A stretch of DNA of 64,000 bases from Capillimicrobium parvum (GTDB lineage Bacteria > Actinomycetota > Thermoleophilia > Solirubrobacterales > Solirubrobacteraceae), in the NCBI RefSeq assembly GCF_021172045.1, contig NZ_CP087164.1:4588001-4652000 (forward strand). Direction: 5' to 3'. This document shows, piece by piece, positions 43,148 to 51,349 of the stretch. Made by a program: the position numbers and the translations under genes. A model generated the notes under the pieces. It was not told where the DNA came from and did not search any database. It worked only from the letters and a program-made list of their open reading frames with translations. Position 1 is the stretch's first letter. Every line of letters starts with the position of its first letter.

Positions 43148-43848
43148 GCTACCGCGAGCATGCGCCGCCGCCGGCGCTGACGGCGTGGGTCGAGTGCGTG
43201 TGGGAGCGCAGGGGCGAGCCGGGCCCGCCCGTCCGCGTGGTGCCCGACGGGTGCGTCGACGTCGTCTGGACCGAGGGCGCCGGCACCCAGCTCGTCGGTC
43301 CGAACACCGTCGCGTTCCTCGTCGACGTCGAGCCGGGGCGCGGTATGGCCGGCGCGCGGATGCACCCCGGCGCCGCCCCAGCGCTGCTCGGCATCCGACC
43401 CGGCGACGTCCTCGACGGGCGCGCCGGGCTCGGTGAGCTGTGGGGCGACGACGGGGAGCGGCTCGCGGAGGGCTTCGAGGCCGCCGGCGACCGCGTGGCC
43501 ACGTTCTTCGACTTCCTGTCGGCGCGCGCCGCGACCGCCGCCGCGCCCGATCCGCTCGTGCGTGCGGCCGCCGGACGGCTGCAGCAGCCGGCCGCCCGGG
43601 TGGGCGACCTGGCGGGCGCGCTGGCCGTCAGCGAGCGCCAGCTGCGCCGCCGCGTCGAGGCCGCCGTCGGCTACGGCCCCAAGCGGCTCGCGCGCATCCT
43701 GCGCCTGCGCCGGGCGCTGGCCGCGGCGCACCGCGGCGACGAGCTCGCCCGGGTCGCGGCCGACGCCGGCTACGCCGATCAGGCGCACTTCGCGCAGGAC
43801 TGCCGCGCTCTGGCCGGCGTGCCGCCCACCCGCCTGCTCGCGGCGTAG
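43144..43848 (+). CDS. AraC-family transcriptional regulator
   Basis: A 234-residue regulator. The N-terminal sensor domain (REHAPPPALTAWVECVWERR, VPDGCVDVVWTEG) belongs to the DUF6597 group common in actinobacterial AraC proteins. The C-terminal double helix-turn-helix reads VGDLAGALAVSERQLRRRVEAAVGYGPKRLARILRLRRAL and VAADAGYADQAHFAQDCRALAGVPPTRLL. It is followed after 55 nt by a VOC gene, a frequent pairing that suggests control of that gene. Confidence 0.87.
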   Translation: MSYREHAPPPALTAWVECVWERRGEPGPPVRVVPDGCVDVVWTEGAGTQLVGPNTVAFLVDVEPGRGMAGARMHPGAAPALLGIRPGDVLDGRAGLGELWGDDGERLAEGFEAAGDRVATFFDFLSARAATAAAPDPLVRAAAGRLQQPAARVGDLAGALAVSERQLRRRVEAAVGYGPKRLARILRLRRALAAAHRGDELARVAADAGYADQAHFAQDCRALAGVPPTRLLAA

Positions 43849-43903
43849 CGCCCAGGTCCGTTTTGTCCAAGACGGGCGGCCGGGCCCGCAGGATGATGGG
43901 CGC

Positions 43904-44305
43904 ATGACCGACACCGCATTGACCCTCGGCTGGACGATCGTCTACGTCGACGACCCCGCCGCCGCATCCGAGTTCTACCAGCGCACGTTCGGGCTGCGCG
44001 GCGAGTTCGTCGCGCCCGGCGGCGAATACGCGCAGCTCGACACGGGCACGACGAAGCTCGCGTTCGCCGCCTACGCGCTCGGCGAGAACAACTTCCCGGG
44101 CGGCGTGCGCCGCGCGACCTCGGACGGCCCGCCCGCCAACGTCGAGCTCGCGCTCGTCACCGAAGACGTCGACGGCGCGTACGCCCGGGCGATCGAGGCG
44201 GGCTGCACGGCGCTGAGCGAGCCCGCCGATCAGCCCCACGGGCAGCGCGTCGGCTGGCTGCGCGACCCGTTCGGCACCCTGATCGAGATCGCGTCGCCGA
44301 TGTAG
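43904..44305 (+). CDS. VOC-family (glyoxalase fold) protein
   Basis: A 133-residue VOC protein: TLGWTIVYVDDPAAASEFYQRTFGLRGEFVAPGGEYAQLDTGTTKLAFAAY, then NVELALVTEDVDGAYARAIEAGCTALSEPADQPHGQRVGWLRDPFGTLIEIASP. The GQRVxxxRDPFGxLIEI ending is shared with PhnB-like and dioxygenase-like members. It probably belongs to one unit with the AraC regulator just upstream. The substrate is unknown. Confidence 0.85.
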   Translation: MTDTALTLGWTIVYVDDPAAASEFYQRTFGLRGEFVAPGGEYAQLDTGTTKLAFAAYALGENNFPGGVRRATSDGPPANVELALVTEDVDGAYARAIEAGCTALSEPADQPHGQRVGWLRDPFGTLIEIASPM

Positions 44306-44314
44306 GCGGCGCGC

Positions 44315-44686
44315 TCAGCCGGGCCGCGAGCCGGACGGCCCGGCAGGCGTTCGAAGAGCGGCTGTGTCGCGGCTGATCCGGACGCGCGCGGGCGCGATCA
44401 CCCGCACCTCGACCCGGGTGGGCCGCGTCGGCTCGCCGAGCGAGAGGAACTCCCGCACCGGCGCGTGGTGGGCGCAGAACGGGCAGCGCATCGCGTCGGC
44501 CGGCGCCAGCCGGTCCATCCCGATGGCCACCGGCGCGTCGCAGACCGGGCAGGCGAGCGTCCCCACGCCGAGGCGCGTCGAGTGCGCGACGCGCCGATGC
44601 TCCTGGGCGCCGTTGCGCCGTGCGGTGGCGTCCGCGCGGACCGGGTCCGGGCCGTCGATGCCGCGCTGGAAGCTCACCCCACCCAT
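44315..44686 (-). CDS. Putative zinc-ribbon protein of unknown function
   Basis: A 123-residue protein with two CxxC knuckles, LACPVCDAPV and MRCPFCAHHAPV, 21 residues apart, fitting one zinc ribbon of about 30 residues. The flanks are polar and proline-rich and have no recognised domain. It converges with the VOC gene ending at 44305. A role in nucleic-acid or protein binding is possible, but nothing nearby points to one. Confidence 0.6.
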   Translation of the reverse strand: MGGVSFQRGIDGPDPVRADATARRNGAQEHRRVAHSTRLGVGTLACPVCDAPVAIGMDRLAPADAMRCPFCAHHAPVREFLSLGEPTRPTRVEVRVIAPARVRISRDTAALRTPAGPSGSRPG

Positions 44687-44734
44687 TCTAGGTGGGGCGT
44701 CCTCCCGCGCCGCGGGCCTACCGGGACAGGCCCC

Positions 44735-46162
44735 TCAGGCCGCGGCGCGCTCGGGCGCCAGCACGCGCCCGTAGCCGCGGCGCGGCCGCGGGACCAGGAA
44801 GGTCGTCAGCAACGCGAGGCCCGCCGCGCCCGCGGCGATCATGAACGCCATCGTGAAGCCGGACTCGGTCGGCTCGCTACCGCCGACGACGGTGCTCGCG
44901 ATGACCGCGGCGGTCACGGTGCTGCCGATCGCGCCGCCGATCGTCCGCATGACGGTGTTCATCCCGGTCGCGACGCCGGTCTGCTCGGGCGGGACGACCT
45001 CGACGATGAGGTTCGCGAGGGAGGCGAAGCAGAAGCCGACCCCGAAGCCCACGAGCGCCGCCGCGACGTACACGTCGACCGGATCGGTGTGCACGAAGGC
45101 GAGCATGAGGAACGACAGGGTGAGGACCGCCGCCCCCAGCAGCATGGGCGGGCGCGAGCCGTACCGGCGCGACATGCGCCCGGCGATCGGCCCGGACAGA
45201 AGCATCGCCGTGGTCGACGGGAGCATGAACAGGCCCGCCCCGGTGACGCTCGACCCGAAGCCGTAGCCCGAGCCCGTCGGCATCTCGACGAACTGCGGGA
45301 TGAGGATGAACGAGCTGTACATCCCGGCGCCGACGAGGATCGCCGCCAGGTTGACGGTCCACACGCCGCGCCGGCGCATCATGCGCATGTCGACGAGCGG
45401 CTCGGCGGCCCGCCGCTCGTTGGCGATCCACAGCGCGATCAGCACGATCGTCAGCGCGAACGAACCGAGCATGCGGGGCGACGTCCACCCCCAGCTGGAC
45501 CCCTGGCTGATCGCGACCAGCCCCACGACGAGCCACGACGACAGCAGCGCCGCGCCCGCCCAGTTGACCTTCCCGGGCACCTTCAGCGGCGATTCCGGGA
45601 TCCACAGCACGGTGGCGATCGTGGCGAAGGCGACCGGCGCCAGCGGCAGCCAGAACAGCCAGTGGTAGCCGAGGTTGTCGACGATCGGCCCGGCGAGCAC
45701 GATGCCCAGCCCGCCGCCCAGCCCGAGGAAGACCGACATCATCGCGATCCCACCGGCGACCTTCTCGCGCGGGAACTCGTCGCGGATGATCCCGAACGCG
45801 AGCGGGAACATCGCGCCGCCCGCACCCTGCAGCAGCCGGCCGAGGATCATCACCTCGATGCTCGTCGCCAGCGCGGCGACGACCGTTCCGCCGGTCAGGA
45901 CCGCGAGGGTGATGACGAGGACGCGCTCCTTGCCGAACATGTCGCCGAGGCGGCCGGCGATCGGCGTGATCACCGAGGCGCTCAGCAGGTAGCCGGTCAG
46001 CAGCCACGTCACGGCGGTCGCGGACGTGTGCAGGTCGCGCTGGATCTCGGGCAGCGCCGGCGCCACGAGCGACTGCATGAGCGAGTACGACATGCCCGCC
46101 ACCGCGAGGACGGCGAAGGTCAGGTTGTGATGCTGGCGGGCCGGTGCGTCGGGGCTGGGCAT
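44735..46162 (-). CDS. MFS transporter, DHA2 (EmrB/QacA) family
   Basis: A 475-residue membrane protein with about 14 hydrophobic segments. Motifs are MQSLVAPALPEIQRDL in helix 1, TGYLLSASVITPIAGRLGDMFGKERVL (motif A), and a glycine-rich motif C region at FLGLGGGLGIVLAGPIVDNLGYHWLFW. It is likely a proton-driven drug or metabolite exporter. It is divergent from a TetR regulator with 58 nt between the start codons, and TGTCAT/ATGACA half-sites in that gap suggest TetR control of its expression. Confidence 0.9.
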   Translation of the reverse strand: MPSPDAPARQHHNLTFAVLAVAGMSYSLMQSLVAPALPEIQRDLHTSATAVTWLLTGYLLSASVITPIAGRLGDMFGKERVLVITLAVLTGGTVVAALATSIEVMILGRLLQGAGGAMFPLAFGIIRDEFPREKVAGGIAMMSVFLGLGGGLGIVLAGPIVDNLGYHWLFWLPLAPVAFATIATVLWIPESPLKVPGKVNWAGAALLSSWLVVGLVAISQGSSWGWTSPRMLGSFALTIVLIALWIANERRAAEPLVDMRMMRRRGVWTVNLAAILVGAGMYSSFILIPQFVEMPTGSGYGFGSSVTGAGLFMLPSTTAMLLSGPIAGRMSRRYGSRPPMLLGAAVLTLSFLMLAFVHTDPVDVYVAAALVGFGVGFCFASLANLIVEVVPPEQTGVATGMNTVMRTIGGAIGSTVTAAVIASTVVGGSEPTESGFTMAFMIAAGAAGLALLTTFLVPRPRRGYGRVLAPERAAA

Positions 46163-46192
46163 GCGGGGGTACGTCGATCAGGCGGCGGCGGC

Positions 46193-46229
46193 ATTTGTCA
46201 TCCTACAATGACATCGGCCGATGACAAAT
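46193..46229. promoter_or_regulatory. TetR operator candidate between the MFS and tetR genes
   Basis: ATTTGTCAT (46193-46201) and ATGACAAAT (46221-46229) are perfect 9-bp inverted arms 19 nt apart. A third ATGACA half-site at 46208-46213 makes TGTCAT-N6-ATGACA with the left arm. The right arm contains the tetR start codon. TACAAT at 46204-46209 could be the tetR -10 box, placing it inside the operator. Confidence 0.6.
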
Positions 46230-46808
46230 CCCTCGCCCACCACCAACCGCCGCCCCTACGACGCCCGGGCATCGCGCGAGGCGCTGCTCGACGCGGCCAC
46301 CTGCCTGTTCGCCGAGCACGGGTACGAGCGTGCGACGATCCGCGAGATCGGCGAGCGCGCCGGCGTCGACGCGGCGCTCATCGCGCGCTATTTCGGCGGC
46401 AAGGAGGGGCTGTTCCTCGCGGTGCTCAGCGATCCGGCGCGCCTGACGCCGATCCCGGCCGAGAGGCAGACGTTCGCGGGCGTCGCGCGCACGCTCCTGG
46501 AGCGCTGGGAGACCGACCAGACCCCGTTGCGCGGGGCGCTCGTCAGCACCCAGCAGAGCCCGGAGATCCGCGACCAGGTGCGGCGGATCCTCGACTTCCG
46601 CGTGATCGACCCGCTGGCGGACCGCCTCGCCGAGCGCGGCATCCCCGACGCCCGCCTGCGCGCAGAGCTGCTCATCGCCGTCCTGACCGGGGTGACGGTC
46701 CTTCGGCGCAACCAGGTCCTCGAGGAGCTCCAGGCCGCGAGCATCGAGGACCTGCTCGAGCTCGCCGAGCCGATGCTCGCCGCACTGGAGCGCGGCGAGA
46801 CGACCTGA
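46221..46808 (+). CDS. TetR-family transcriptional regulator
   Basis: A 195-residue regulator. The DNA-binding domain is REALLDAATCLFAEHGYERATIREIGERAGVDAALIARYFGGKEGLFLAVL, a textbook TetR helix-turn-helix. The C-terminal ligand domain (about 70-190) is unassigned. It is divergent from an efflux-type MFS gene, the usual repressor-pump arrangement, and its start codon lies inside a candidate operator. A very short or absent leader is implied. Confidence 0.88.
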   Translation: MTNPSPTTNRRPYDARASREALLDAATCLFAEHGYERATIREIGERAGVDAALIARYFGGKEGLFLAVLSDPARLTPIPAERQTFAGVARTLLERWETDQTPLRGALVSTQQSPEIRDQVRRILDFRVIDPLADRLAERGIPDARLRAELLIAVLTGVTVLRRNQVLEELQAASIEDLLELAEPMLAALERGETT

Positions 46809-46809
46809 C

Positions 46810-47259
46810 TCAGACGCGCGGCTCGAGCACGACGAGCGGGATGCGCCGCTGCGTGTAGCCCTGGTAGTCGTCGTAGGGCTTGTAGATCGCCACGAGCCGC
46901 GGCCAGTAGCGCTCGCGCTCCTCGTCGGTCGCGACCCGCGCGTGGACGCGCCGGCGCTCGCCGCGCAGCTCGACCTCCGTGTCCGGGTTGGCCCGCAGGT
47001 TGTGGAACCACCCCGGATGGCGGTCGCTGCCGCCCTTGGAGGCGACGAGGACGAGGTCGTCGCCGTCCGGCAGGTAGATGAGCGGCGCGACGCGCGACTT
47101 CCCGCTCTTCGCGCCGACGTGGTGCAGCAGCAGGATGTCGGCCTTGCCGAAGCGTCCGCCGACCTTCCCGCGGGTGGCGCGGAAGGCGGCGGTGTTGAGC
47201 TTCGTCATCACCCCGAAGACCTTCCAGAACGGCGAGTCGGGCGGAGGCGGCTTGGGCAT
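46810..47259 (-). CDS. Deazaflavin (F420)-dependent nitroreductase-family protein (Ddn-like)
   Basis: A 149-residue split-barrel protein of the Ddn/FDOR-A family. Visible are LNTAAFRATRGKVGGRFGKADILLLHHVGAKSGKSRVAPLIYLPDGDDLVLVASKGGSDRHPGWFHNLRANPDTEVEL, the F420-binding core, and YQGYTQRRIPLVVLEP at the end. Relatives in mycobacteria use reduced F420 to reduce quinones or nitro compounds. It supports an F420 economy together with the LLM enzyme at 34594. It ends 1 nt after the convergent tetR stop. Confidence 0.87.
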   Translation of the reverse strand: MPKPPPPDSPFWKVFGVMTKLNTAAFRATRGKVGGRFGKADILLLHHVGAKSGKSRVAPLIYLPDGDDLVLVASKGGSDRHPGWFHNLRANPDTEVELRGERRRVHARVATDEERERYWPRLVAIYKPYDDYQGYTQRRIPLVVLEPRV

Positions 47260-47324
47260 GCGCCTACGCTACCCGTCCAAACCTTGCCACACCTTTGTCA
47301 AGGTTGCTGTATGCTCCCGACGCA

Positions 47325-50300
47325 ATGCGGGACTACGCCAAGACCATTCGCGAGCGGGTCGTCATCTTCGACGGCGGCATGGGAGCGACGCTCGAGCAGT
47401 TCGACCTCACCACCGAGGACTACGGCGGGCTGCCGGGCAAGTGCCACGAGGCGCTGATCCTCCACCGGCCCGACGTCATCGCCGGCGTGCACGACTCCAT
47501 GGCCGCCGCCGGCGCCGAGGTCGTGCAGACCAACACCTTCCAGGCCAGCCGCCTCAAGCTCGACGAATGGGGCCTCGGCGCGTACACGCTCGAGATCAAC
47601 CAGGTGGCGGCGGAGATCGCCCGCCACGCGATCGGCGGCGGCGACGAGCGCTTCGTGGCCGGGTCGATGGGCCCGACCGGCTTCCTGCCGGCCTCCGACG
47701 ACCCGACGCTCGGCGCGATGCCGTTCCGCAAGCTCGTCGAGGTCTTCGATGAGCAGGCCCGCGGCCTGCTCATCGGCGGCGTGGACCTCATCATCATCGA
47801 GACGGTCCAGGACATCCTCGAGGCCAAGGCGGCGATCTTCGGCGCCCGCGACGCGTTCAGGACGGTCGGCCGCGCGGTCCCGATCCAGGTCTCGGTCTCC
47901 CTGCTGCCCAACGGCGGCAAGATGCTGCTCGGGACCGACATCGACGCGACGCTGACGACGCTCGAGGCGCTGAAGGTCGACGCGATCGGCCTGAACTGCT
48001 CCACCGGCCCGGACGACATGCGCGACGCGATCCGCTTCCTCGGCGAGTTCAGCCCGGTGCCGATCTCCTGCATCCCGAACGCCGGCCTCCCGATCCAGGG
48101 CCCCAACGGCGAGACGATCTTCCCCGAGGAGCCCGCGCCGCTCGCCGCGACGCTCGGCGAGTTCGTCGAGCGCTACGGCGTGACGATCGTCGGCGGCTGC
48201 TGCGGCACGACGCCGGCGCACATCCACGCGATCGCCGAGCGCTGCCGGCCGCACCAGGTCTCCCCCCGCCCCGCGCCGCGCCCGCCGCGCGTGTCGTCGA
48301 TGATCGCCGCGACTCCGCTCGTGCAGGACCCCAGCCCGACGCTGGTCGGCGAGCGCGTGAACTCGCAGGGCTCGCGCAAGGCCAAGGAGCTGCTGCTCGC
48401 CGACGACTACGACGGGCTCGTCCAGGTCGCCGAGGACCAGGTCGAGGGCGGCGCGCACGTGCTCGACCTCTGCGTCGCGCTGACCGAGCGCTCCGACGAG
48501 GACGAGCAGATGCGCCAGGTCGCCAAGCGCGTCTCGCTCACCCAGCCGGCGCCGATCCAGGTCGACTCGACCGAGCCGGACGTCATCGCCAAGGCGCTCG
48601 ACCAGATCCCCGGGCGCGCGATCGTCAACTCCATCAACCTCGAGGCCGGCCGGGCGAAGGCCGACGTCGTCGTCCCGCTCGTCGTCGAGCACGGCGCGGC
48701 GCTCATCGCGCTGACCATCGACGAGGTCGGCATGGCCAAGACAGCCGACCGCAAGGTCGAGATCGCGCAGCGGATCAAGGAGATCGCGTGCGACGAGCAC
48801 GGCCTCGACCCCGAGCTGCTGATCTTCGACCTGCTCACGTTCACGCTGACGACGGGCGACGAGGAGTGGCGGCCGTCTGCGGTCGCGACCATCGAGGGGA
48901 TCCGCCGCGTGAAGGCGGAGATCCCGGGCGTGAAGACGTCGCTGGGCGTGTCGAACGTCTCGTTCGGCGTCGGCCAGCCCGCCCGCGCGGTGCTCAACTC
49001 GGTGTTCCTGCACCACTGCGTGGAGGCCGGGCTCGACCTGGCGATGGTCAACCCGAACCACATCACGCCGTACGGCGAGATCGACGAAGCCGAGCGCAAG
49101 CTCGCCGATGACCTCGTCTTCGACCGCCGCGAGGACGCGCTGGAGCTGTTCATCGCCCACTTCGAGTCCAAGGGCGCGGTGGCCGAGGAGGAGAAGGCCG
49201 ACGCGACCGCGGGCATGGAGCCCGAGGAGGCGCTGCACTTCCACATCCTGCGCCGCAAGAAGGACGGCGTCGAGGACTGGATCGACCGCGCCGTCGAGAA
49301 GATCGGCGCGGTCCCGACGCTCAACGACGTGCTGCTGCCGGCGATGAAGGAGGTCGGCGACAAGTTCGGCGCCGGCGAGCTGATCCTGCCGTTCGTGCTG
49401 CAGAGCGCCGAGGTCATGAAGCGCGCCGTCGCGCGGCTGGAGAACTACCTCGACCGCATCGAGGGCTACACGAAGGGCACGGTCGTCCTCGCCACCGTGT
49501 TCGGCGACGTCCACGACATCGGCAAGTCGCTGGTCAACACGATCCTCACGAACAACGGCTACACCGTCGTCGACCTCGGCAAGCAGGTGCCGATCGGGAC
49601 GATCCTCGACGCGGCCAAGGAGCACGATGCCACGGCGATCGGGCTCTCCGCGCTGCTCGTGTCGACCTCGAAGCAGATGCCGCTCGCCATCCAGGAGCTG
49701 CATCAGCAGAACATGGAGTTCCCGGTGCTCGTCGGCGGCGCGGCGATCAACCGCGACTTCGCCCTGCGCGCGCTCTACCCGAAGGGCAAGGAGTCCGACG
49801 AGGTCTACGAGCCCGGGCTGTTCTACTGCAAGGACGCCTTCGAGGGCCTGGCGAAGATGGACGCGATCGTCGACCCGGGAGCCCGTGAGAAGCTCGTCGC
49901 CGACACGCGCGACCGCGCCCGCCGCCTGCGCGAGCATGGCGCCGAGCCCGAGGAGCTCGTGACCGACGACGACTCGGTGCGCTCCGAGGCGCGGATCGAC
50001 AACCCGGTGCCGGAGCCGCCGTTCTGGGGCGCGCGCGAGCTCGAGATCGACCTCGGCGAGGTCTTCCCCCACCTCGACACCCATGTGCTGTTCAAGCTGC
50101 ACTGGGGCGGGCGCGGCGTGAAGGGCGAGGAGTGGCAGCGGCTGGTCTCCGAGGACTTCCAGCCGCGGCTGGAGCGGATGTGGGCCGAGCAGGACTACCT
50201 GCGCCCCCGCGCCAAGCTCGGCTACTTCCCGTGCTACAGCGAGGGCAACGAGGTCGTGGTGCTCGATCCCGAGGACCGGGAGACGGTGCTCGAGCGCTTC

Positions 50301-50837
50301 GTGTTCCCGCGCCAGCCGGGCCACTCGCGGATCTGCCTGGCCGACTTCTACCGGCCGAAGGACAGCGGCGAGCTCGACGTCGTCGCCTTCCAGGCCGTCA
50401 CGGCCGGCGACGAGGTCACCGATCTCATCGCGCAGCTCGAGCGCGACGGGGAGTTCGCGGAGCAGCTGTTCGTGCACGGCCTGGGCGTGCAGACGGCCGA
50501 GGGCATGGCCGAGTGGATGCACGCGCGGATCCGCGCGGACCTCGGCATCGAGGACGACCAGGGGCGCCGGTGGTCCTGGGGCTACCCGGCGTGCCCGGAG
50601 CAGTCCGAGCTCGAGAAGCTCTTCCGCGTGATCGACGCGCCGTCGATCGGCCTGCGGCTGTCGGGCGGGTTCGCGCTCGAGCCCGAGCAGTCCACGGTGG
50701 CGATCGTGGCCCACCACCCGCAGGCGGTCTACTTCGGCATGAAGTCGGGGTTCCTACCCAAGGACAAGGCGCCCGACGACCTCGTCAAGGGCTCCCAGCG
50801 CGACGCGACGGTGGGCGCGGAGGTGCCGGCGGGCTGA
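47325..50837 (+). CDS. metH: Cobalamin-dependent methionine synthase
   Basis: An 1170-residue four-module enzyme that methylates homocysteine from methyltetrahydrofolate through cobalamin. The homocysteine domain (about 1-310) has VIFDGGMGATLEQF and the zinc Cys in LNCSTGP and GGCCGTTPAH. The pterin domain (about 330-600) has VGERVNSQGSRKAKELL. The B12 domain has the DxHxxG motif in VFGDVHDIGKSLVNTIL. The activation domain has WSWGYPACPEQSEL and GFALEPEQSTVAIV. I use ATG 47325; TATGCT just upstream at 47310-47315 hints at a leaderless transcript. I see no B12 riboswitch in the 65-nt upstream gap. Confidence 0.95.
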   Translation: MRDYAKTIRERVVIFDGGMGATLEQFDLTTEDYGGLPGKCHEALILHRPDVIAGVHDSMAAAGAEVVQTNTFQASRLKLDEWGLGAYTLEINQVAAEIARHAIGGGDERFVAGSMGPTGFLPASDDPTLGAMPFRKLVEVFDEQARGLLIGGVDLIIIETVQDILEAKAAIFGARDAFRTVGRAVPIQVSVSLLPNGGKMLLGTDIDATLTTLEALKVDAIGLNCSTGPDDMRDAIRFLGEFSPVPISCIPNAGLPIQGPNGETIFPEEPAPLAATLGEFVERYGVTIVGGCCGTTPAHIHAIAERCRPHQVSPRPAPRPPRVSSMIAATPLVQDPSPTLVGERVNSQGSRKAKELLLADDYDGLVQVAEDQVEGGAHVLDLCVALTERSDEDEQMRQVAKRVSLTQPAPIQVDSTEPDVIAKALDQIPGRAIVNSINLEAGRAKADVVVPLVVEHGAALIALTIDEVGMAKTADRKVEIAQRIKEIACDEHGLDPELLIFDLLTFTLTTGDEEWRPSAVATIEGIRRVKAEIPGVKTSLGVSNVSFGVGQPARAVLNSVFLHHCVEAGLDLAMVNPNHITPYGEIDEAERKLADDLVFDRREDALELFIAHFESKGAVAEEEKADATAGMEPEEALHFHILRRKKDGVEDWIDRAVEKIGAVPTLNDVLLPAMKEVGDKFGAGELILPFVLQSAEVMKRAVARLENYLDRIEGYTKGTVVLATVFGDVHDIGKSLVNTILTNNGYTVVDLGKQVPIGTILDAAKEHDATAIGLSALLVSTSKQMPLAIQELHQQNMEFPVLVGGAAINRDFALRALYPKGKESDEVYEPGLFYCKDAFEGLAKMDAIVDPGAREKLVADTRDRARRLREHGAEPEELVTDDDSVRSEARIDNPVPEPPFWGARELEIDLGEVFPHLDTHVLFKLHWGGRGVKGEEWQRLVSEDFQPRLERMWAEQDYLRPRAKLGYFPCYSEGNEVVVLDPEDRETVLERFVFPRQPGHSRICLADFYRPKDSGELDVVAFQAVTAGDEVTDLIAQLERDGEFAEQLFVHGLGVQTAEGMAEWMHARIRADLGIEDDQGRRWSWGYPACPEQSELEKLFRVIDAPSIGLRLSGGFALEPEQSTVAIVAHHPQAVYFGMKSGFLPKDKAPDDLVKGSQRDATVGAEVPAG

Positions 50838-50847
50838 GCCCGCCGGC
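50825..50847 (+). terminator. Hairpin enclosing the metH stop codon
   Basis: GCCGGCGGGC (50825-50834) and GCCCGCCGGC (50838-50847) form a perfect 10-bp GC stem. The 3-nt loop is the TGA stop codon of metH. Only a short TTT follows (about 50854-50856), so it may end transcription without a long U-tract or act on translation termination. Confidence 0.6.
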
Positions 50848-50938
50848 GTGCAGGTTTCGCGCCGGATCGGGGCGCCGAACCTCCGCAAAGCTCCAGCGGC
50901 CCGTGCGAGACGAAGCGACTCGCAGGAGGGTCGCGCCC

Positions 50939-51208
50939 ATGTCGCTGATCTACGCCGCGGTCGCCGGGATCCCGCTCGTCCTGCTCACGGTGCACACCCT
51001 CGTCGTGCTCGGGCGGCCCGACGCGGTCTCAGGCGGCGCCGTGGACGAGCGCCTCGCCGTCGGCGGCGAGCAGCGCCAGCTTGGCGGCACGCGGCAGCCG
51101 CTTGATGCGGGCCTCCTCGCGCCGCGCCGCGCTGCGGTCGGCCATGGGCAGGGCGACGGCCAGCTCCACGGGGCGCCGGCTCGCGGTGTAGCGGCTCGCA
51201 CGACCTGA
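50939..51208 (+). CDS. Possible small membrane protein, antisense overlap with the next gene
   Basis: ATG 50939 has a strong AGGAGG site about 9 nt upstream, and the first 27 residues (MSLIYAAVAGIPLVLLTVHTL) make a convincing membrane helix. From about 51029 on, the frame runs antisense to the GIY-YIG gene and looks non-coding (Gly/Arg/Gln-rich). It may be a truncated gene whose 3' end was lost. The full 89-residue product is doubtful. Confidence 0.35.
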   Translation: MSLIYAAVAGIPLVLLTVHTLVVLGRPDAVSGGAVDERLAVGGEQRQLGGTRQPLDAGLLAPRRAAVGHGQGDGQLHGAPARGVAARTT

Positions 51209-51349
51209 CGCGTGCGCGGCGAGGCGGCGCTCGAGGTCGCTCGTCCAGCCGCAGTACAGCGAGCCGTCGCGACAGCGCAGGAGGTAGACCCAGGCGGGCG
51301 GGAGGTCGGTCACGGACCGGTCTTCGCCGCCGGTGCGTGCGTTCCTCAC
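51029..51349 (-). CDS. GIY-YIG-domain nuclease-like protein
   Basis: A 106-residue single GIY-YIG domain of the UPF0213/YhbQ type: WVYLLRCRDGSLYCGWTSDLERRLAAHASGRASRYTASRRPVELAVALPMADRSAARREEARIKRL. The metal-binding Glu is expected in REEARIKRL. The family cuts nucleic acids, and small single-domain members have no settled role. GTG 51349 overlaps the stop of the upstream membrane protein by four bases (GTGA), placing it at the end of the mau-like operon; GTG 51313 is an alternative start. Confidence 0.8.
   Translation of the reverse strand: MRNARTGGEDRSVTDLPPAWVYLLRCRDGSLYCGWTSDLERRLAAHASGRASRYTASRRPVELAVALPMADRSAARREEARIKRLPRAAKLALLAADGEALVHGAA

Noticed and set aside
47260-47324. Cobalamin or SAM riboswitch ahead of metH
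   Set aside because: Only 65 nt separate metH from the divergent gene, too short for either aptamer. A 7-bp inverted repeat (AACCTTG/CAAGGTT) is present but too weak to call.
47298-50717. Very long open frame antisense to metH (over 1100 codons)
   Set aside because: It is the shadow of a high-GC gene: Arg/Asp/Val/Leu-rich low-complexity translation without domains, while the plus strand encodes complete MetH.
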